From: Leucaena leucocephala
Taxonomy: Eukaryota; Streptophyta; Magnoliopsida; Fabales; Fabaceae
Length of the DNA stretch: 64,000 bases
NCBI GenBank assembly: GCA_037074615.1
Contig: CM073545.1
Location: forward strand, 18,556,001-18,620,000
Direction of reading: 5' to 3'
The translations under genes were made by a program, and so were the position numbers. Under the pieces are notes generated by a model. That model was given only the letters and a program-made list of their open reading frames with translations, had not been told where the DNA came from and searched no databases. Position 1 is the first letter of the stretch. Every line of letters begins with the position of its first letter. Positions 21,082-35,000 of this stretch are shown one piece after another.

Positions 21082-23707
21082 TCACATATGAGAGACACTA
21101 TTATTATTATTAATATCTCCAAATGTCATTGGATTTGTGAAGGGTTGTAACACCTGAAAGTCAAGGCTAGCACCATTCAACGAGGTAGAGTGCACGTTCT
21201 GATTCGGAGAAAAGAAATCTGGTAATCCATTACCATTGGTTTTCGTAGCAGTGACATTGTTTGGTAATCCATTAGATGTTCTAGGCATGACATTGTCAGG
21301 AAATCCATTAGATGTCGGCATAAGTCCAGATGTTGGTGAAGGAAAACTCTGTTCAGATTCTATCAATTTAGGAACTTGTAAGGAAAGCCTCACTGAATCT
21401 GAATCACCAGGCGTGTCGGCAGCAGCATCAGAAGATCCAGGGGACAGCCGCCTTTTAATTTCACTACTGATGTTTTGCTTAAAACTGCCCAGAATTAGCT
21501 GATGAACCAAGAAAATAGAAGTGCTAAGTTCCAGTCAGTTACTTTTAGTAGAATCATTATGCTTGGGCAACAGTAAGATACAATTTTTGAATGTCTGCTT
21601 TCAAGTTCTTCAAGAAAAAAACATGAGAAAAATTATATCATGTATAGGTTTAGCACTGTATGATTGCTTGTTTCAACCCCACCAAATAAAATGCTCACTA
21701 CTTATGCTTACATTGGAAGGCCTAATAGCAAATTCTTAAAAAAAAAAAACTTAAGTCTTGTCCTTATGTAATTCTGGTTTGGTAACATCTAGAATCAGAC
21801 CAGACTCAAGTATTCCCCTTTTTTCTTCAAGTCCAAAAATCAGTATTGGCAAAATAAAAAAAGCTAGTTCAATGCATCACTAGAAGCAGCCCTATGGAAG
21901 CATCATAGCTAGGAGCTGTCTGATTAAAGGCTTCCAACTTCAGTGAGAAACAATCAAGTTTATATACAAGGAGCACATAACTTTCATAATTTCTTCCCTT
22001 CAAGAACACATTCCATGCGCACTATAATTGCTACGTTACCATGTAAATTCAGGTCTATAAACATGCTTTGACGCCACTTTGTGCTTCAAAATAAATTAGC
22101 CACATTGGTGGTGAAACGAAATCTTACTTGAATAGGGCCAGCCGCTATCAGTGATCCCCCAACATTACCTCCGAAAATCTTCCCATCGGGTTGAGCTAGT
22201 GATATTCTCATGGTGAGACTTTTCTGATATGTACCACCACTGATTCCACCATAGGTATATGATCCAGATAAAGTTATTATCTCAAAGAGACCCTGCATTT
22301 GGGAACATCTAAGACGCGCTATAAATTGCATTCTTAACAGAGTTCAATATTAGCGACTCATTTAAGTTTCTTTGTTTTCACCTATTCCACAAGGATAAGC
22401 TACTGTTTTCTGGCATTGCTCTTACAAACCTAAGTTGAAAAACAGATACATAATATCTTCTTACCAAACGATCAAACCCCTTTAAGTGAGGTGACTGTCT
22501 TTCTTACCAAGCAAACTCGGCTATCATGGTTGAGATATAAAGTGAAAGATAAATCAATAAACATTAAGCAAGCAGAAAGATTCCCATAAATGTGCATGAG
22601 AATATACCAATATACCTCATGTCTCAAACAACAACGACCAGAAGAACCAGGTTGCTGAATGTCGACAACAGATACAGCACCAATAGCGGAGAGAATGCAA
22701 AGAGCAAGAGGGCCTTTATGACAAAATGATGAGATGCTATTCACAACATCCTGCAATAACCAAAAGTTAGATTCCCGTTCATTCCCCATTCATAACAGAA
22801 AGTATAGACACCATGTCGAGGAAATATTTGAAACATGAGCAATTGTTTTCCTCTCGAGTCTTGATATTACCTCTCCGGGATTCACAATCACTACATGAGG
22901 GATGAAGCTTCCTCCAGCTGTGGCTGAAAACATTCCTCCTTCAGCAAAAAGAGTTTCACACATGAGAAACAAGTTTAAATTCTCTAAACCAGCTTGATAC
23001 TTTTTTATATTTTACAAATTCAACATGTATATGTGTATGTGTATGTGTATTTTTTTAATTCTTTATTCATCAAGATTACATGAGGCAGGGTGATTGATTA
23101 GCCCATCAAGACACAAGTGGGCATGTCACATTATAAAATTATAAAGCTTTTAGTATATTTAAAAGCACATGCTCACTGTAACAAAAAAAAAGAAGCACAT
23201 GCTCAGTACCAAATCAGGCGCTCATACACCAATGTAGGATATGCCAACTGTAAGCAGAGAAATCGAGCTAAATACTCAACTCAGAAAGAGAAGATAAACA
23301 GGCAGACCATAACATCATTAATGAAAACAAAGTTGTTATGCGTAGGTATTATAACATTAGATAAAAGCAGAGAGACAAATATGTTTATACTCACCCATTG
23401 AAGCTAAAATCTGCAACTTTCCAGAGCCACGTGGCCTTCCTCTGCCTCTCTTAGAAGATGGAGAGGTTGAAACTCCCGATGGCGTCGATTTTGGAGACGG
23501 AAGGTTTCCATCATACTTCCGGGGCCTTCCCCTTCCCCTTTTCAACCCAACCTCCGAACCGCTAGCCTCGGAATTTCCTCCGACGGCGGAGTTCTGGACT
23601 CCAACAGCTCCCGAAACAAAAGAGGGGCCGTTAAGGTCGGCCGTACATGCCATGTGTTGTTCGGCCTGCGGGGAGTTCAAAGACTGGGTGACCGTACTGT
23701 CCTCCAT
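21082..23707 (-). CDS. AT-hook motif nuclear-localized (AHL) protein
   Basis: Five exons on the minus strand (23395-23707, 22871-22938, 22616-22750, 22128-22292, 21082-21498) join into 365 residues. Two AT-hooks are visible, KRGRGRPRKYDG (about 56-67) and KRGRGRPRGSGK (about 86-97). A PPC/DUF296 domain follows (about 113-235), with GGSFIPHVVIVNPGE, GPLALCILSAIGAVS and GLFEIITLSGSYTYGG. The C-terminal third is low-complexity and rich in N, S and P. Two hooks plus a five-exon structure suit the type II AHL clade. Family members bind AT-rich DNA through the hooks and assemble through the PPC domain to regulate transcription in growth and development. The ATG at 23707 was chosen because upstream in-frame codons in the same exon are not ATG. 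The individual family member cannot be named. Confidence 0.92.
23163..23205 (+). mobile_element. 17-bp A-tailed insertion in AHL intron 1
   Basis: CTGTAAC(A)9G (23176-23192) is flanked by AAGCACATGCTCA at 23163-23175 and 23193-23205. It shares the TGTAAC plus A-run with the insertions at 18354 and 20767. Confidence 0.83.
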
Positions 23708-23767
23708 GAAAGAAAGTCGAATGACAAGCTTGACAATATCCGAGAAAAAGGTATCAACTTTGAACAC

Positions 23768-24679
23768 TAGTTGACAACCCAGAGAGAGGCAAAGAGGGGG
23801 TTTTGGCTGTGTGTCTCTTTTGCTTGTGGGAGAAGCTGAAGGAAGATATGGAGTTTGAATGCGCAGTAAAAGGCGCCAGAAGAAGGATCTGTCTTTTTAG
23901 CAGAAAGACATCACTCTCATATTTTAAGAAATTGGGATTGGGATTTCTTGAATCTCTTTCCAAGAAGGTGAAAAGAATTGACGGACTTTGTATAATTGTA
24001 TCTGCTCTGTTTCTTTTATGGGACTGTAAGCTTCTTGGCCCGCTAGAGTACCCTTGATACTGTTCAATAAGAGGAATATAGGGTAACAGGGGGATGGAGA
24101 AATTTTACTGACGACATTTTTGGGAAAAAATATTTATATATTTTTTCAAAAAATTTAATGGATCTGATGATACCAATCTGTTATTTATTTTTATAAAATC
24201 CAGTCAAAAAAAATATCACGATCGTTGAAAAATCCATCTTAAATTTTATTTTCCAGTCAAAAAGTATTTTCACTGTGTTTTTGGAAATTATAGCATTAAT
24301 ATCATATAACTAATTAGTTAACCTTTTGAAATAATTAAAGATATTATTTTTTATGATTCTCAATAACCAAAAATAAAAAAAGATATTCGATATTGATATT
24401 GTTATTTGGTAACAATATCAAATTATTTGTTACGTGTAGTTCAAATTATAATTTGAACTTTAAATTATATATGGCAAAAATCTTGAATTCTTGACAATTA
24501 TTAGTATTATTTTTTAGAGTTAAATTGTTAAAATCAACCTAGGTGTCTATACTTTTAAAAAATTCTGATTTTGATCCCTACATTCCACCCCCCCCCCTTA
24601 TTTTTTGTATTTATACTTTATGCTATCTAAAAATTCATAAGAATTTAGCCTATGTGACATTGATACCGTAAGGTAGGTT
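23768..24679. other. Intergenic DNA upstream of the AHL gene
   Basis: About 300 bp next to the AHL start are presumed promoter and leader; the minus strand there carries a CT-rich tract. The rest is AT-rich. An 11-bp C-run lies near 24587-24598. No gene is recognised. Confidence 0.4.
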
Positions 24680-24899
24680 AATGTGTTGATAGTCGTTTTT
24701 TCCCCCACCTGTTTTATCAGAGTTTTACCCCGACTATATCCGAATTTGACCCGCGTCGCGCACCTGGCTATAGTGGGTGAGTCTCCCAAAGGAAATTTTC
24801 TGCATACGCCAAGGCTCAAACTTTAAACATCGCTTAAGCGATACCAAACCGCTTACCACTCGGATCAACTCCCGTTAGTAATGTGCTGTGATAGTTGTT
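24680..24899 (-). mobile_element. Au-like tRNA-derived SINE with imperfect target duplication
   Basis: On the minus strand the element starts GGAGTTGATCCGAGTGG, with an A-box-like TGGTAAGCGG and a B-box-like AGTTTGAGCC, and continues through GGATATAGTCGGGG. Position and wording resemble the Au family of plant SINEs by recall. The element spans about 24698-24879 and is flanked by similar sequences, AATGTGTTGATAGTCGTT (24680-24697) and AATGTGCTGTGATAGTTGTT (24880-24899). Confidence 0.7.
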
Positions 24900-26076
24900 A
24901 AAACTAAACTAAATTCCAAGTATAGGAATAAAACCAAATCTTATCAAACTAGGTTTAACACTATTTGCATATGATTTTCTAAAATAGAATATTTGCTAAA
25001 CAAATGAATGGTATAAAATAAAGAGAAGATGGATATTTTTTTTATATAAAATGATCAATTATATTAATTGAAAAACGAGAAGTACAGATAGTTTTCTTCA
25101 ACACAAGCTACATTCCTCGGTTCTGTTCGACCGTTATATTAGCCTGGAAGTCCCAATTTTTTATTATTATAAATTAACATTTAAAAAAAATGGACGGGGA
25201 GGATCAATGTTTAAGGACCCTCCACAGATGTAGCCATAAATAGATGACCTTGTTTATTTTTTGGGGTGCAACGCCAGTGCAAAACTGGAAGAATGTTTGT
25301 CCCAAGAATTTGAACAGGAATTTATAACTATAGGCACTTCAATAAAATACTTTAAATGAGAATTTGAAAAACTTCATTTTGCAGTTTAAAACAGCAGAGA
25401 TACCTTCGCATGAATGAATGCATTAATGTTAAAATTTTGTAGTGTCAGATAAAAATAAAATGAGCAAAGTTCACCATCATGCGAGAACAAAAATAAATAA
25501 TTTGATAGATATTACGAGGGATCATTACATGTAAAATACAGCAGGTTCTCTTGATGTCTCGATCTATGTACCACAAAATAAACTCATCAATCGTGAGTAA
25601 TTGCCTTGTCGACAACTTACACATAAATTTCATCTACTTTGAACCAATTCCTTTTGTATTCCTTTTTTTGGTGCTGTGCACATCCACCTTAAATTGGTCT
25701 GATTCATGCATGAAATTCATGAATATAGACCTTCCCTTGCCCAATGAGAAAAAAATTAAGGAAGAAAGAATACTAAAAGAGAAAAGTTCTAAAAATAATA
25801 ATTTTTTTTATTATTTTTAGAAATTTTACTTGTTAGTATTCCTTTCTCCTTATTTTCCTTACTTTTCTCTCAATCTAGCCTAGACTTTGATGTCCGCGCA
25901 CAACCAAACTATGATAAGAAAACTTCTTGCTCAGATGCACCTCCATGCTTCGAGTCACATCTATCTTGCTCTTGCAATCCCTAGAGACCAAGAGGAAAAA
26001 ATACAAACTGCAAAATGGCGAAAGGTGCACAATGCTCCTGTTGAGCAACAAAGATGCTTGTGACTGCTTTAACAAT
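24900..26076. other. Intergenic DNA between the AHL gene and the RAD5A 3' end
   Basis: AT-rich sequence with several short open frames that resemble no family. The last 200-300 bp are presumably RAD5A 3' untranslated sequence, since RAD5A ends at 26077 on the minus strand. Confidence 0.4.
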
Positions 26077-29000
26077 CTAAGTAAAAAGCATCTTCAACTC
26101 CTCAATTCGTGCAGTTCGAACTTCTTGATCAGTCAAGGCACCGGAAATCATTCGCTGTTTCCGTGCTTGCACTGCTTCCATTCTCTCCTCAACTGTCCCC
26201 TGCAATTTAAATTTTAAAATATATAAGCACGTGCCACAGTCAAATTGCTGTGTTTGAATAAACTTATTGGCAATTCAGACCTGACACTGAGTCACATGAA
26301 CGAATCCAAATACAAATGGTAATAATGCTAGGACCCGGAAACCATGAGTCTCAAACTCACAAAGCAAGCACCACCCTAACTCATTTAAATTTTAGCATTT
26401 CAATTGAATAAGTAGATCAGGGGCCAGTTTATTTAAGATTAAAAATAGTGAGTTCAGCTAGGTTAAGCATGAGAAAGTTGTTGGGAGAACTTAAGCTAAA
26501 AACATGAAGGATGTGTTAGAAAAAGCTTATTTTGATAAGTTATTTGGAATAGCTTATCAAAACAAGCTAAAAATAGTTTTTTTTAACAAAACCTTTGTGA
26601 TTAACTTAATATTCTCCCAACAAACTTGACTAAAATCACCTTTTTTTATTTTAAACAAACTGGCCCAAGAAATCATGCAGTTAATCTGAAGCGGGAAGTG
26701 GAGGTCCAACTCAGTCAATAGTACAGATAAAACATGATACAATTCATATCTTCGCGATCAAATTCTCCAATGATAACATGGCGGGTGTATGAGTTTGGCA
26801 TACAAGTGTATGGCTTCACAGGTCAACATTACATGTTGGATATTTCAAAAAATAATTTATAGGTTATATTTCGAACGGAAAACTTTTTTGTTTTGGAAGT
26901 ATTTCGCTTGCAGAATTTAACAACAGATATAAGGAACCGTGTCTGAGTCTAGCCATGGCACTGCAGCATATTGCTATTATTAGCGCATCACTAGTTTACA
27001 AGCAGATTCATTTTTCCCTGTGTGCTCCAACCCAGTGAAAAAATGTACAATACTAAAACCAACATAATATGCGAGCATCATTTTCCAAGGTTGGAATATT
27101 AAACGCACCTTCACAATAAACCGTTTAATGGCCACATTCTTTGTTTGTCCAATGCGATGGATTCGCATAACAGCTTGCTCCTCCACAGCTGGATTCCACC
27201 ATGGATCCTGTTAAAACATTCATATAGGCATATTATCCATATTAACGCACAAATTTTAATTACAACATGTCAGTATCAGTTCAAACAATTATTCGTATAC
27301 CATTCCTGTCCCAACTTCTAGATCTTATTTACATGCTATTACTTGCTCCCTCTACTTTGTAGATTTCAATATTTTTAATATCTCAGCTCAAAGTTGCAAT
27401 CCTCTACCCGAATTCCCATCTATCCAACCACTGAGCCTTAGGTTGCAAAATTCAAAATTCATTTTAATCATAAGTATTAACACCCAATTAATGCTTAGAT
27501 CTACAAACCAACAAATATCAGCAAACTAGTTCATGTCAGGTTTACCAAAACAGTCATTATTCTTGTGTACACCCAATGCTGGTAATACAAGAATAATAAG
27601 ATCTAAAGATCTAGAATCAAATCTCAAAAATTTGTTTATTATTGTCAAAATTTTAGTGACACAGTTGTAGCTAGATAAATGCCACAGTTTATGCAACAGC
27701 AACTATTTTGCACATACCATGACAAAAGCATTTGAGGCTGCGGTTAGATTTATACCCACTCCACCAGCTTTGAGGGACATCAACAACACCTGACAAGGAG
27801 TTAAGTTTCGATACATATAAGCAGCCATTCCTAAATCTCTAGATCACAGACCACAACAAAATATGTGTGTGTGTCAATATATATATAGAGAGAGAGAGGA
27901 AACAGGTCAACAACCAGGATATTGCTGTCTTCTGAGAATTGTCTAAGTACTTTTTCACGCTGCTGCTGATTCAAAGTCCCATCAAGACGTACAAATGGAA
28001 TGTTATTCCTGGACAGAAATGAAATTTTCACCTCTTTGGCATCATTCTATGAATCATGGACACATAAAAAAATGAGCCGTGTCTATGTCTGATGCATGTT
28101 AGATACTCATAACAGACATGAGATATACTTAAATCACGTACCACTGTACCAGCACTTAAAATCCTTTCAAGTTATCATATATGTATCAATATAAATACTT
28201 CCGAGGAAACATTGCACGTCATCCAAAAGTAATAAAGCCCAGTCCAGTCATTTGGGAATGTCAAGGGCAGAATAGGATTAAAAAACCATAATGGCATAAA
28301 ACACTAAAGCATGTTGAAAAAGAAAAAATAGAAACATTCCTTAAGATCTGAAATAGACCACATTAATCCACGAAGCTGACATCAACTTAAAAGATAATTA
28401 CTACAGTACAAATCATTATATGAACATGTCCTGACTTGGAGAATAAATTTTGAAGAGTGCACATTAAGTCAGATTTTTGGCACCAAAAGCATACTTTCTA
28501 CAGTATGATTCAATAAGCAAAGAGTATTACCTAGTAAAGGGAATCTGCAAGAGGTCTAGAAAAGCAGTCCACTGGCTGAAAACAATGCTCTTAGAGCTTG
28601 ATGAGCGAAGATTTTCAAGTTCATACAAAAGGGCAGTTATCTTGCATGACTCCACCCAGTTTTTCTCAATATCAATCTGAAACCGACTTTCCCTCGGGGC
28701 AGTTAAAAGGTCCTGCCTGCTTATTGTTTTCCTGTGGCAGAAATTATACTTTTTGAGTTTTCACTATACCCAGGATTCATTTGAAACTTATTGTCATTGG
28801 CACAAACTTTAAAATTTCCTGTATTAAAGTTTAAGCAAAAGATTTCCAAGTCATGAAAGCTTGAATTGATAACGGTATGATACCTACAAACAGGACATAA
28901 GCCAGAATTAGAATTCCTCCAACTAGCCAAGAGGCATTCCCGGCATAAGCGGTGAGCACAAGGGGTCAATACTTCATCTTCAAATGCTTCAAGACATATT

Positions 29001-32000
29001 GGACATTCTCCCTGTTCCCCCTTACGTAGTTCTTCCACCACTTCTTGGATATAAGCCCGTGAAGGTGCGTCTTTTGCTTCCCCTTCTGAAGCATTATGGC
29101 TTCCTTTGAGGAAACGTTTAGCTAGTTTGTTTAGATCGGAATATTCTTGAGTATCGCCTCGGCTAGATTAATCAGAAATGACCATAAAAGTGAGGGTTAA
29201 AACTGAAAGCTTCTTTGATAGCAAACAAACATGACCATATTCTTCCACAATATTAAGACACCTCATTTGCATATTAGACAGATCTCAAGATTCAATATTC
29301 ACCATCTTTTCAGAAGTATAGTAGATCCATATATTCATCAGACCAATAAGAAAAAATAGGGAAAATTACTCATAGGTCCCATGTAAGAAAATTAAATAGA
29401 GAGAGGTCCCAAAAAAAAATCATATTTACAAGCCAAAATTAACATTTTTTGTTTACACGTTAAACTTTCATCTTCAGCCGACCCCATTTAATGGGAAAAG
29501 GCTTTGTTGTTGTTGTTGTTGTTGTTAAACTTTCATATTCACAAATCGAGTTGTGCCATTTACAAGTCAAACTTGTAAAAAATTAAAAAAAAATTGAAAT
29601 TTTTGGGATCTCTCTGTATTTAATTTTCTTATCCGGGACATATGAGTAATTCTCCCAAGAAAATATATTCCACAGAGAAGATCACTGAAAGCATAAACAT
29701 AATAATCCTTAACTCAGCCTATGCTAGCTCTTAATTGTACTGGCAGCATAAGTCTATTACAACCATCTGCTAACATCTGGAACTGAAGTGATTAATCTTG
29801 TTCAATCTGAACTTTAGTGTTACAAGCAGATATATAGAGCAGATAAGCTACTTCATATCAGACATCTGAATTTAAGCTATTCTGCCCTGGGCCTGGCCTA
29901 ACAGATACCATATACATTAACCCCGTCAAGTGCATAAATAAAAAGTGGGCAGAATACCTCATTACAAGAAATGGATGGTCACAGCATTGTCGAAGACGTA
30001 ACAGCAGCTCCAATATGGAAGCATAATTATGAAGAACACGCCCTTGCTCAACAAACTGATCAAACTTGACCTACATCATGTTGGATATAAGTCATTTTTC
30101 ACATAATAACAGTAAAACTTATCTTGCTAATTGTGGTAACCTATATGGATCATACGCCATTGTGCTCTAATCACAACCAACTAATATATTATTCACCAAC
30201 AAATCTTGATTGATAACTTCCTTGAGTGTGCCAAAAAAAAGGTAAAAATAGTAATCACACAGCTGATGATAAGTACCTTAGATCTTTTGAATAGTGCCTC
30301 GTAAAAGTCCTTTTCAGCTTCAGTGAGTTCACAGTAAATTATCTGCAGTTCAGCTGGAGGAAGAACAATAATAGGCCTGCAAAAAATAGTAAGTTATAGG
30401 ATGCAGATACAAAATTTGCACTAATGCCTTGATCAGTGTACTGACTTGCCGTCCCGATCCACACTATGTTTGGTTCTCCTCAACATGATTGGCTTCAAGA
30501 TGGATTGAACCAACTTCAGCCCTCTCTCATCACCCTCCTCAAATGGTTTCTGAACGAGTTTGTTCCACCTTAATAATATAAAATAAATCCTCAGTCCAGC
30601 AGTCCAACCAAGTACTCACTTAAAATAACAATCAAAGTTCACCAAGGAAAAGCAACTTAAACTTGTAAGAGATTATTTCCCAACCAACAAGTGCTTCAAA
30701 TTAGATGATGAATTAGCAATGGTCACATAGACAGAGTGCTGAAAAACCAAGACAGATTGTTTGATTTCAGATGTAGGTACTTCAGCTACTTTACAGAGAA
30801 TTTAACCAGGATGCATAATACCAGTAAGACTTCATTTAATCCTAAAGCTTCAATTTTTCTGTGTTCATCATAGATGTCAGTGCCACAATAATTAACCAAG
30901 ATAAGTTTAAATAGAAAACTTCAAACAGAAAGTCAGATTACAGATTACTTATCTTAAGTAGACAAGTTTTTCCAAAGTTTAAGCCTAAGACAATGATACA
31001 TAAGTATTAAGTCTTAGCCATCATTGTTTCAAACCTAAAAAGGAAACCTTTGACAACTACTTCAGAGCATTTTGCCTAGAATGTATAATACTTTATATGC
31101 CTATACATAGGAAGTCAACATATCAGCTAAAGCTTATCTACATCCAAATCATATCTAAAAAAGCTTCACAGGTTGTAAGAAAATAACAACAATCTAGTTG
31201 ACAAATGGGGAAGAACAGGAAAAAAACTGAATACGGATAAATTGCATACGTATAACATTAAGAAAAAGGCAATTTACCAGGCCCAATGACCCCAAGGCTC
31301 TATTCTCAGAAATCGAAGAAGACTGTAAATATCCTCAAGGTCGTTCTGTGATAGAAAAATAACATGTCAGGAAGTAAAAACGACTACATCTGCAGTCAAA
31401 ACCAGGCCAATAATTAGGCCAGATGATATTGGAGATATGACTCCAAGGAAGAGTTTAGAAGTATCTAAAAGATAAATGTTGTTGACAACATATGAACATC
31501 ATGACAATGCAAAGCTGCCTCTGCATGGAGAACTAAGATGACACGTGAACATTTAAAAACACGCAAGTATGCAACCCAGATGGATGGGAGAGTAACTGCA
31601 ACTCAAAGAATGTGGGGTACAAACTTCAGTGAAATGTCATTATAAAAAGTTTTTTATAATAATTATAACATATTTTACTTATAAAGGACAGCCAAAACCC
31701 ATAATGCAGTCAGCTCAGCAGGATTATTCAAAATTTTATTCAAATTCCAAGATCCATAAGTTTATCTTTAGTACTAACCAAACATTTTTAGTATAATACA
31801 TCTCTGCATTACATGGCAGTCTAGGAATTCCAGCTTCCTTCCACAATGACAACATAAATTGCAGTATTATCCCCATTAAAGCCTCAATACATCAACTAAG
31901 TGGAGATCATCCACCAAATTGAATTTCTAATAAGGACTAGTTATGCATATATAAAATTTTACGGTGCCTACACAAATATATGCTAATAAAGATACAGAAT

Positions 32001-35000
32001 ATGTAGAGCTCTTCACATTCCTGATGAAATAAAACAACTAAATAACGAATAAAAAGACTAGATGGAAGGTAAAACTTTGGAGTTAGAGTAAGATTGCTCA
32101 TTCCTGGGAAACTAATTAGTAAAGTTAAGCAGATGCCACAAAAAACTTTGGCACCATGCAATAGGCCATAATTAGGACATCTCACCTGTATAGGAGTGCC
32201 AGTAAGACACCAACGTCTGTCAGCAACTAAAGCTGAAGCAGCCATAGATATTTGGCTTTTGGAAGATTTTATAGTATGTGCCTCATCTAGAACCACCCTG
32301 GACCATCGAATTGAGAAAAGTCCACCATTATCCTCTGCATTCTATAGATAAGACGAATATAAATATGCATTGGCTAAAACTTTAAAGACAATGCTAAAAA
32401 GAGACTGACAACTTTTAGAATAGACATGTTTTCATCTACCTCACTGGAAAACTCAGAGGCTACAATTCCATATGTAGTAATTACAACATCACTCTGAGCC
32501 AGAGTTCTTGCATCTTTTGGTCGACTCTGTCCATAATGAACATATAAAGACAAAGATCCAGGCTGCACATGAGTTTCAATCTCTGCCTGAAGACATAATT
32601 AAATGTTCAGAATGGTAATGAAAGCATATAATTCCACATATTAAAGCCAACCCAACTACTGCAAGGAACCAATATTCAACAATGAAGATGCAGTAACCCG
32701 CTAAGCTACATAATAAGTCAGTTAAAAAAACTAAATATTGACAATTTAATTACAGATTACCTTCCACTGTCCTAGAAGTGTCATGGGACATATTATCAGA
32801 CTGCCACCATTTGTTAGAGTATTCCTTTGCTTCCTCAGTTTATCAAAACCAGAAAACTTGTTTGCCTTCTTAGGTACATTTGAAGAGTTCCTCACCGTGT
32901 CATTAACTTCACCACTTTCAGATAAGGGCTGATCCATGAGTTGACTACTTGATGATGAACTACCAGTGCCTGAATCGGCAAGGAGGAGGGCTATGGTCAT
33001 AATGGTCTTTCCAAGCCCCATAGTATCTGCCAAAATCTTCGAAATTACAATAAAATCAATATGTTGCTTAAGTTGAACAAATATGTGAAAGTCACAGGAT
33101 AGTCCAGAGAATGGATCCTCTAAAGTTGAGGATCCATGAATTTCCTTAAGTTTTCCTTTTTAAGAGAGAGAAGGTTTTATGTTTTATAAAAAATAATAAT
33201 GAAATGATGAAAATACTCAAGAAAGGTCAACTTTAGAGAAATTAACGGGTTTCAACTTCAGAGGATCCATTCTCCATAGTTAACTAATCAGCAAACATAC
33301 TCCTCCTCTAGCCATCTGAAGTGTGCTTGGAAATTCTATTGTAGCTTCACCAGAAAAAACATTCAAATAAATAACCAGCTCCCTCCTACAAAGTATGATC
33401 ACAAAGATCCATCAGAGACAATAAATGAGTTAAGCGTGCGCGCACATAAACATAGATTAGTCAGCATGACCATAAGCATACTCGTCTGCCAGGTGATATG
33501 CTTCCCAACAAGGATGAAGGGTTGTTGCTGCCTCATCTATGGGCCGTCCCGTCTCCAGCTGGATCATCCAATGAAGAGCTTGCTTTTGATAGGGCCGCAA
33601 TTCACACTGAAGACTACCAGGGGGATCCATTTCCTGAACAATACATTCAGGTGAATACACACTCCTATTTCCTATAAGCAGAATGAAGGAAAAACAGTGG
33701 ATAATACTCAGAATCAAGCACCTCTAGCTCTGAGCAAGCTCCAACGCCAACAATCTTGTCAAGATCGGTTTCAGATATTGAATCCTCATTGTCTACCTCG
33801 TTATCATTTCCAGAAGGATGCTTGGATTTGATGGGCAGTAATGTTGCCTGAAGAGAAGAGTTCTCCTGTAAATGAAAAGTAATATGCTAAAATGTTGGCA
33901 GACAAGTCCATAAAACAGATATAAATAGGTTTTCACCTTTTCATTGAAAGGGCGCTTCTTTGAGTACAAGTCACCAGGAGTGAACTCTGCCTAAAAATCA
34001 AGTAATAGTATAAGTCATGATTCAGTACAACTTCATTTGTGCTCATATGTTACTTTTTATGATCTTGAAGCTAACTCATTCTTCATAGATAAATCATATT
34101 CATGCAAAAGAACCTTGCAGAAGATTCAGATAACATAGGATCAGCAATCACCTTTTTGAAAGGGCTCAAGCCTAGCAACCTAAACAAGGTTGGAAGAGGA
34201 TGAAACACTGATTCATCAGTGGAATTTGTGGCGTCCTTAAGAGAAGCCTGGTGATGTTTACGAAACATTGAACTATTGATGAATACTCTGAAACCAAAAA
34301 CAAGATCTAGTAATTATTTGCAATCAAATACAGTAACTGCGTGCCAACAAAAGGGTTTTCCCAATCATCGAACATACCTGATTGACAAAAGAATGGTGTC
34401 CATAATGCTCAAATTATTAGGAGCATATTTACAATGCCCTTCAATCCTAACTTTCTTATCCCGTACAAGGGGCAAGAGACACCTAGCCCATTCATTCGGT
34501 ATTCTACCAATCTGCCAAAACACAGTCAGTTCAGAAACTGTATTTACAATATTAAAAACTTATCCATTTTACCGTCTTGTGCATCACCTCTCCCGTTTCT
34601 TTGGTATAGAATCGCACTATCTCCGAACAAGTTGCTGCTGCTTGCCGTCCCCGTCCAAAACCCTTACCTGGGGACGGCGTAGTTGGCCCTGTCTTCAGCG
34701 GAAATTTGAACAATACTTGATCGCCAGAATTCATACTCCTCCCTTTACTGGTCGAAAGCCCCGCCATTTCCCCGCAACCCACGAACCACCAATCACTATC
34801 AGCTGAACTTGAATGCCCTCCCACATCCTGGGCGGTAAAATCACCTGAGTTGGAAACCAAGGCGGCAACTACACTTCCACCTCCAGTTCCAGCATCAGAG
34901 CTTGAACTTCGATGCGAAACTTTTGAATTCCTCTGAGTGCCCACACCTAACCTCTCTTTCAATCTGAACTTGGGTGAATCAAAAATAATGTTAATGGCGG

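Noticed and set aside
21736..21760. A12 run between AATTCTT and ACTTAAG
   Set aside because: No direct repeat flanks it; the symmetry is a short imperfect palindrome.
30220..30245. GTGTGCC followed by A8 in RAD5A intron 13
   Set aside because: It looks like an A-tailed insert but lacks flanking direct repeats.
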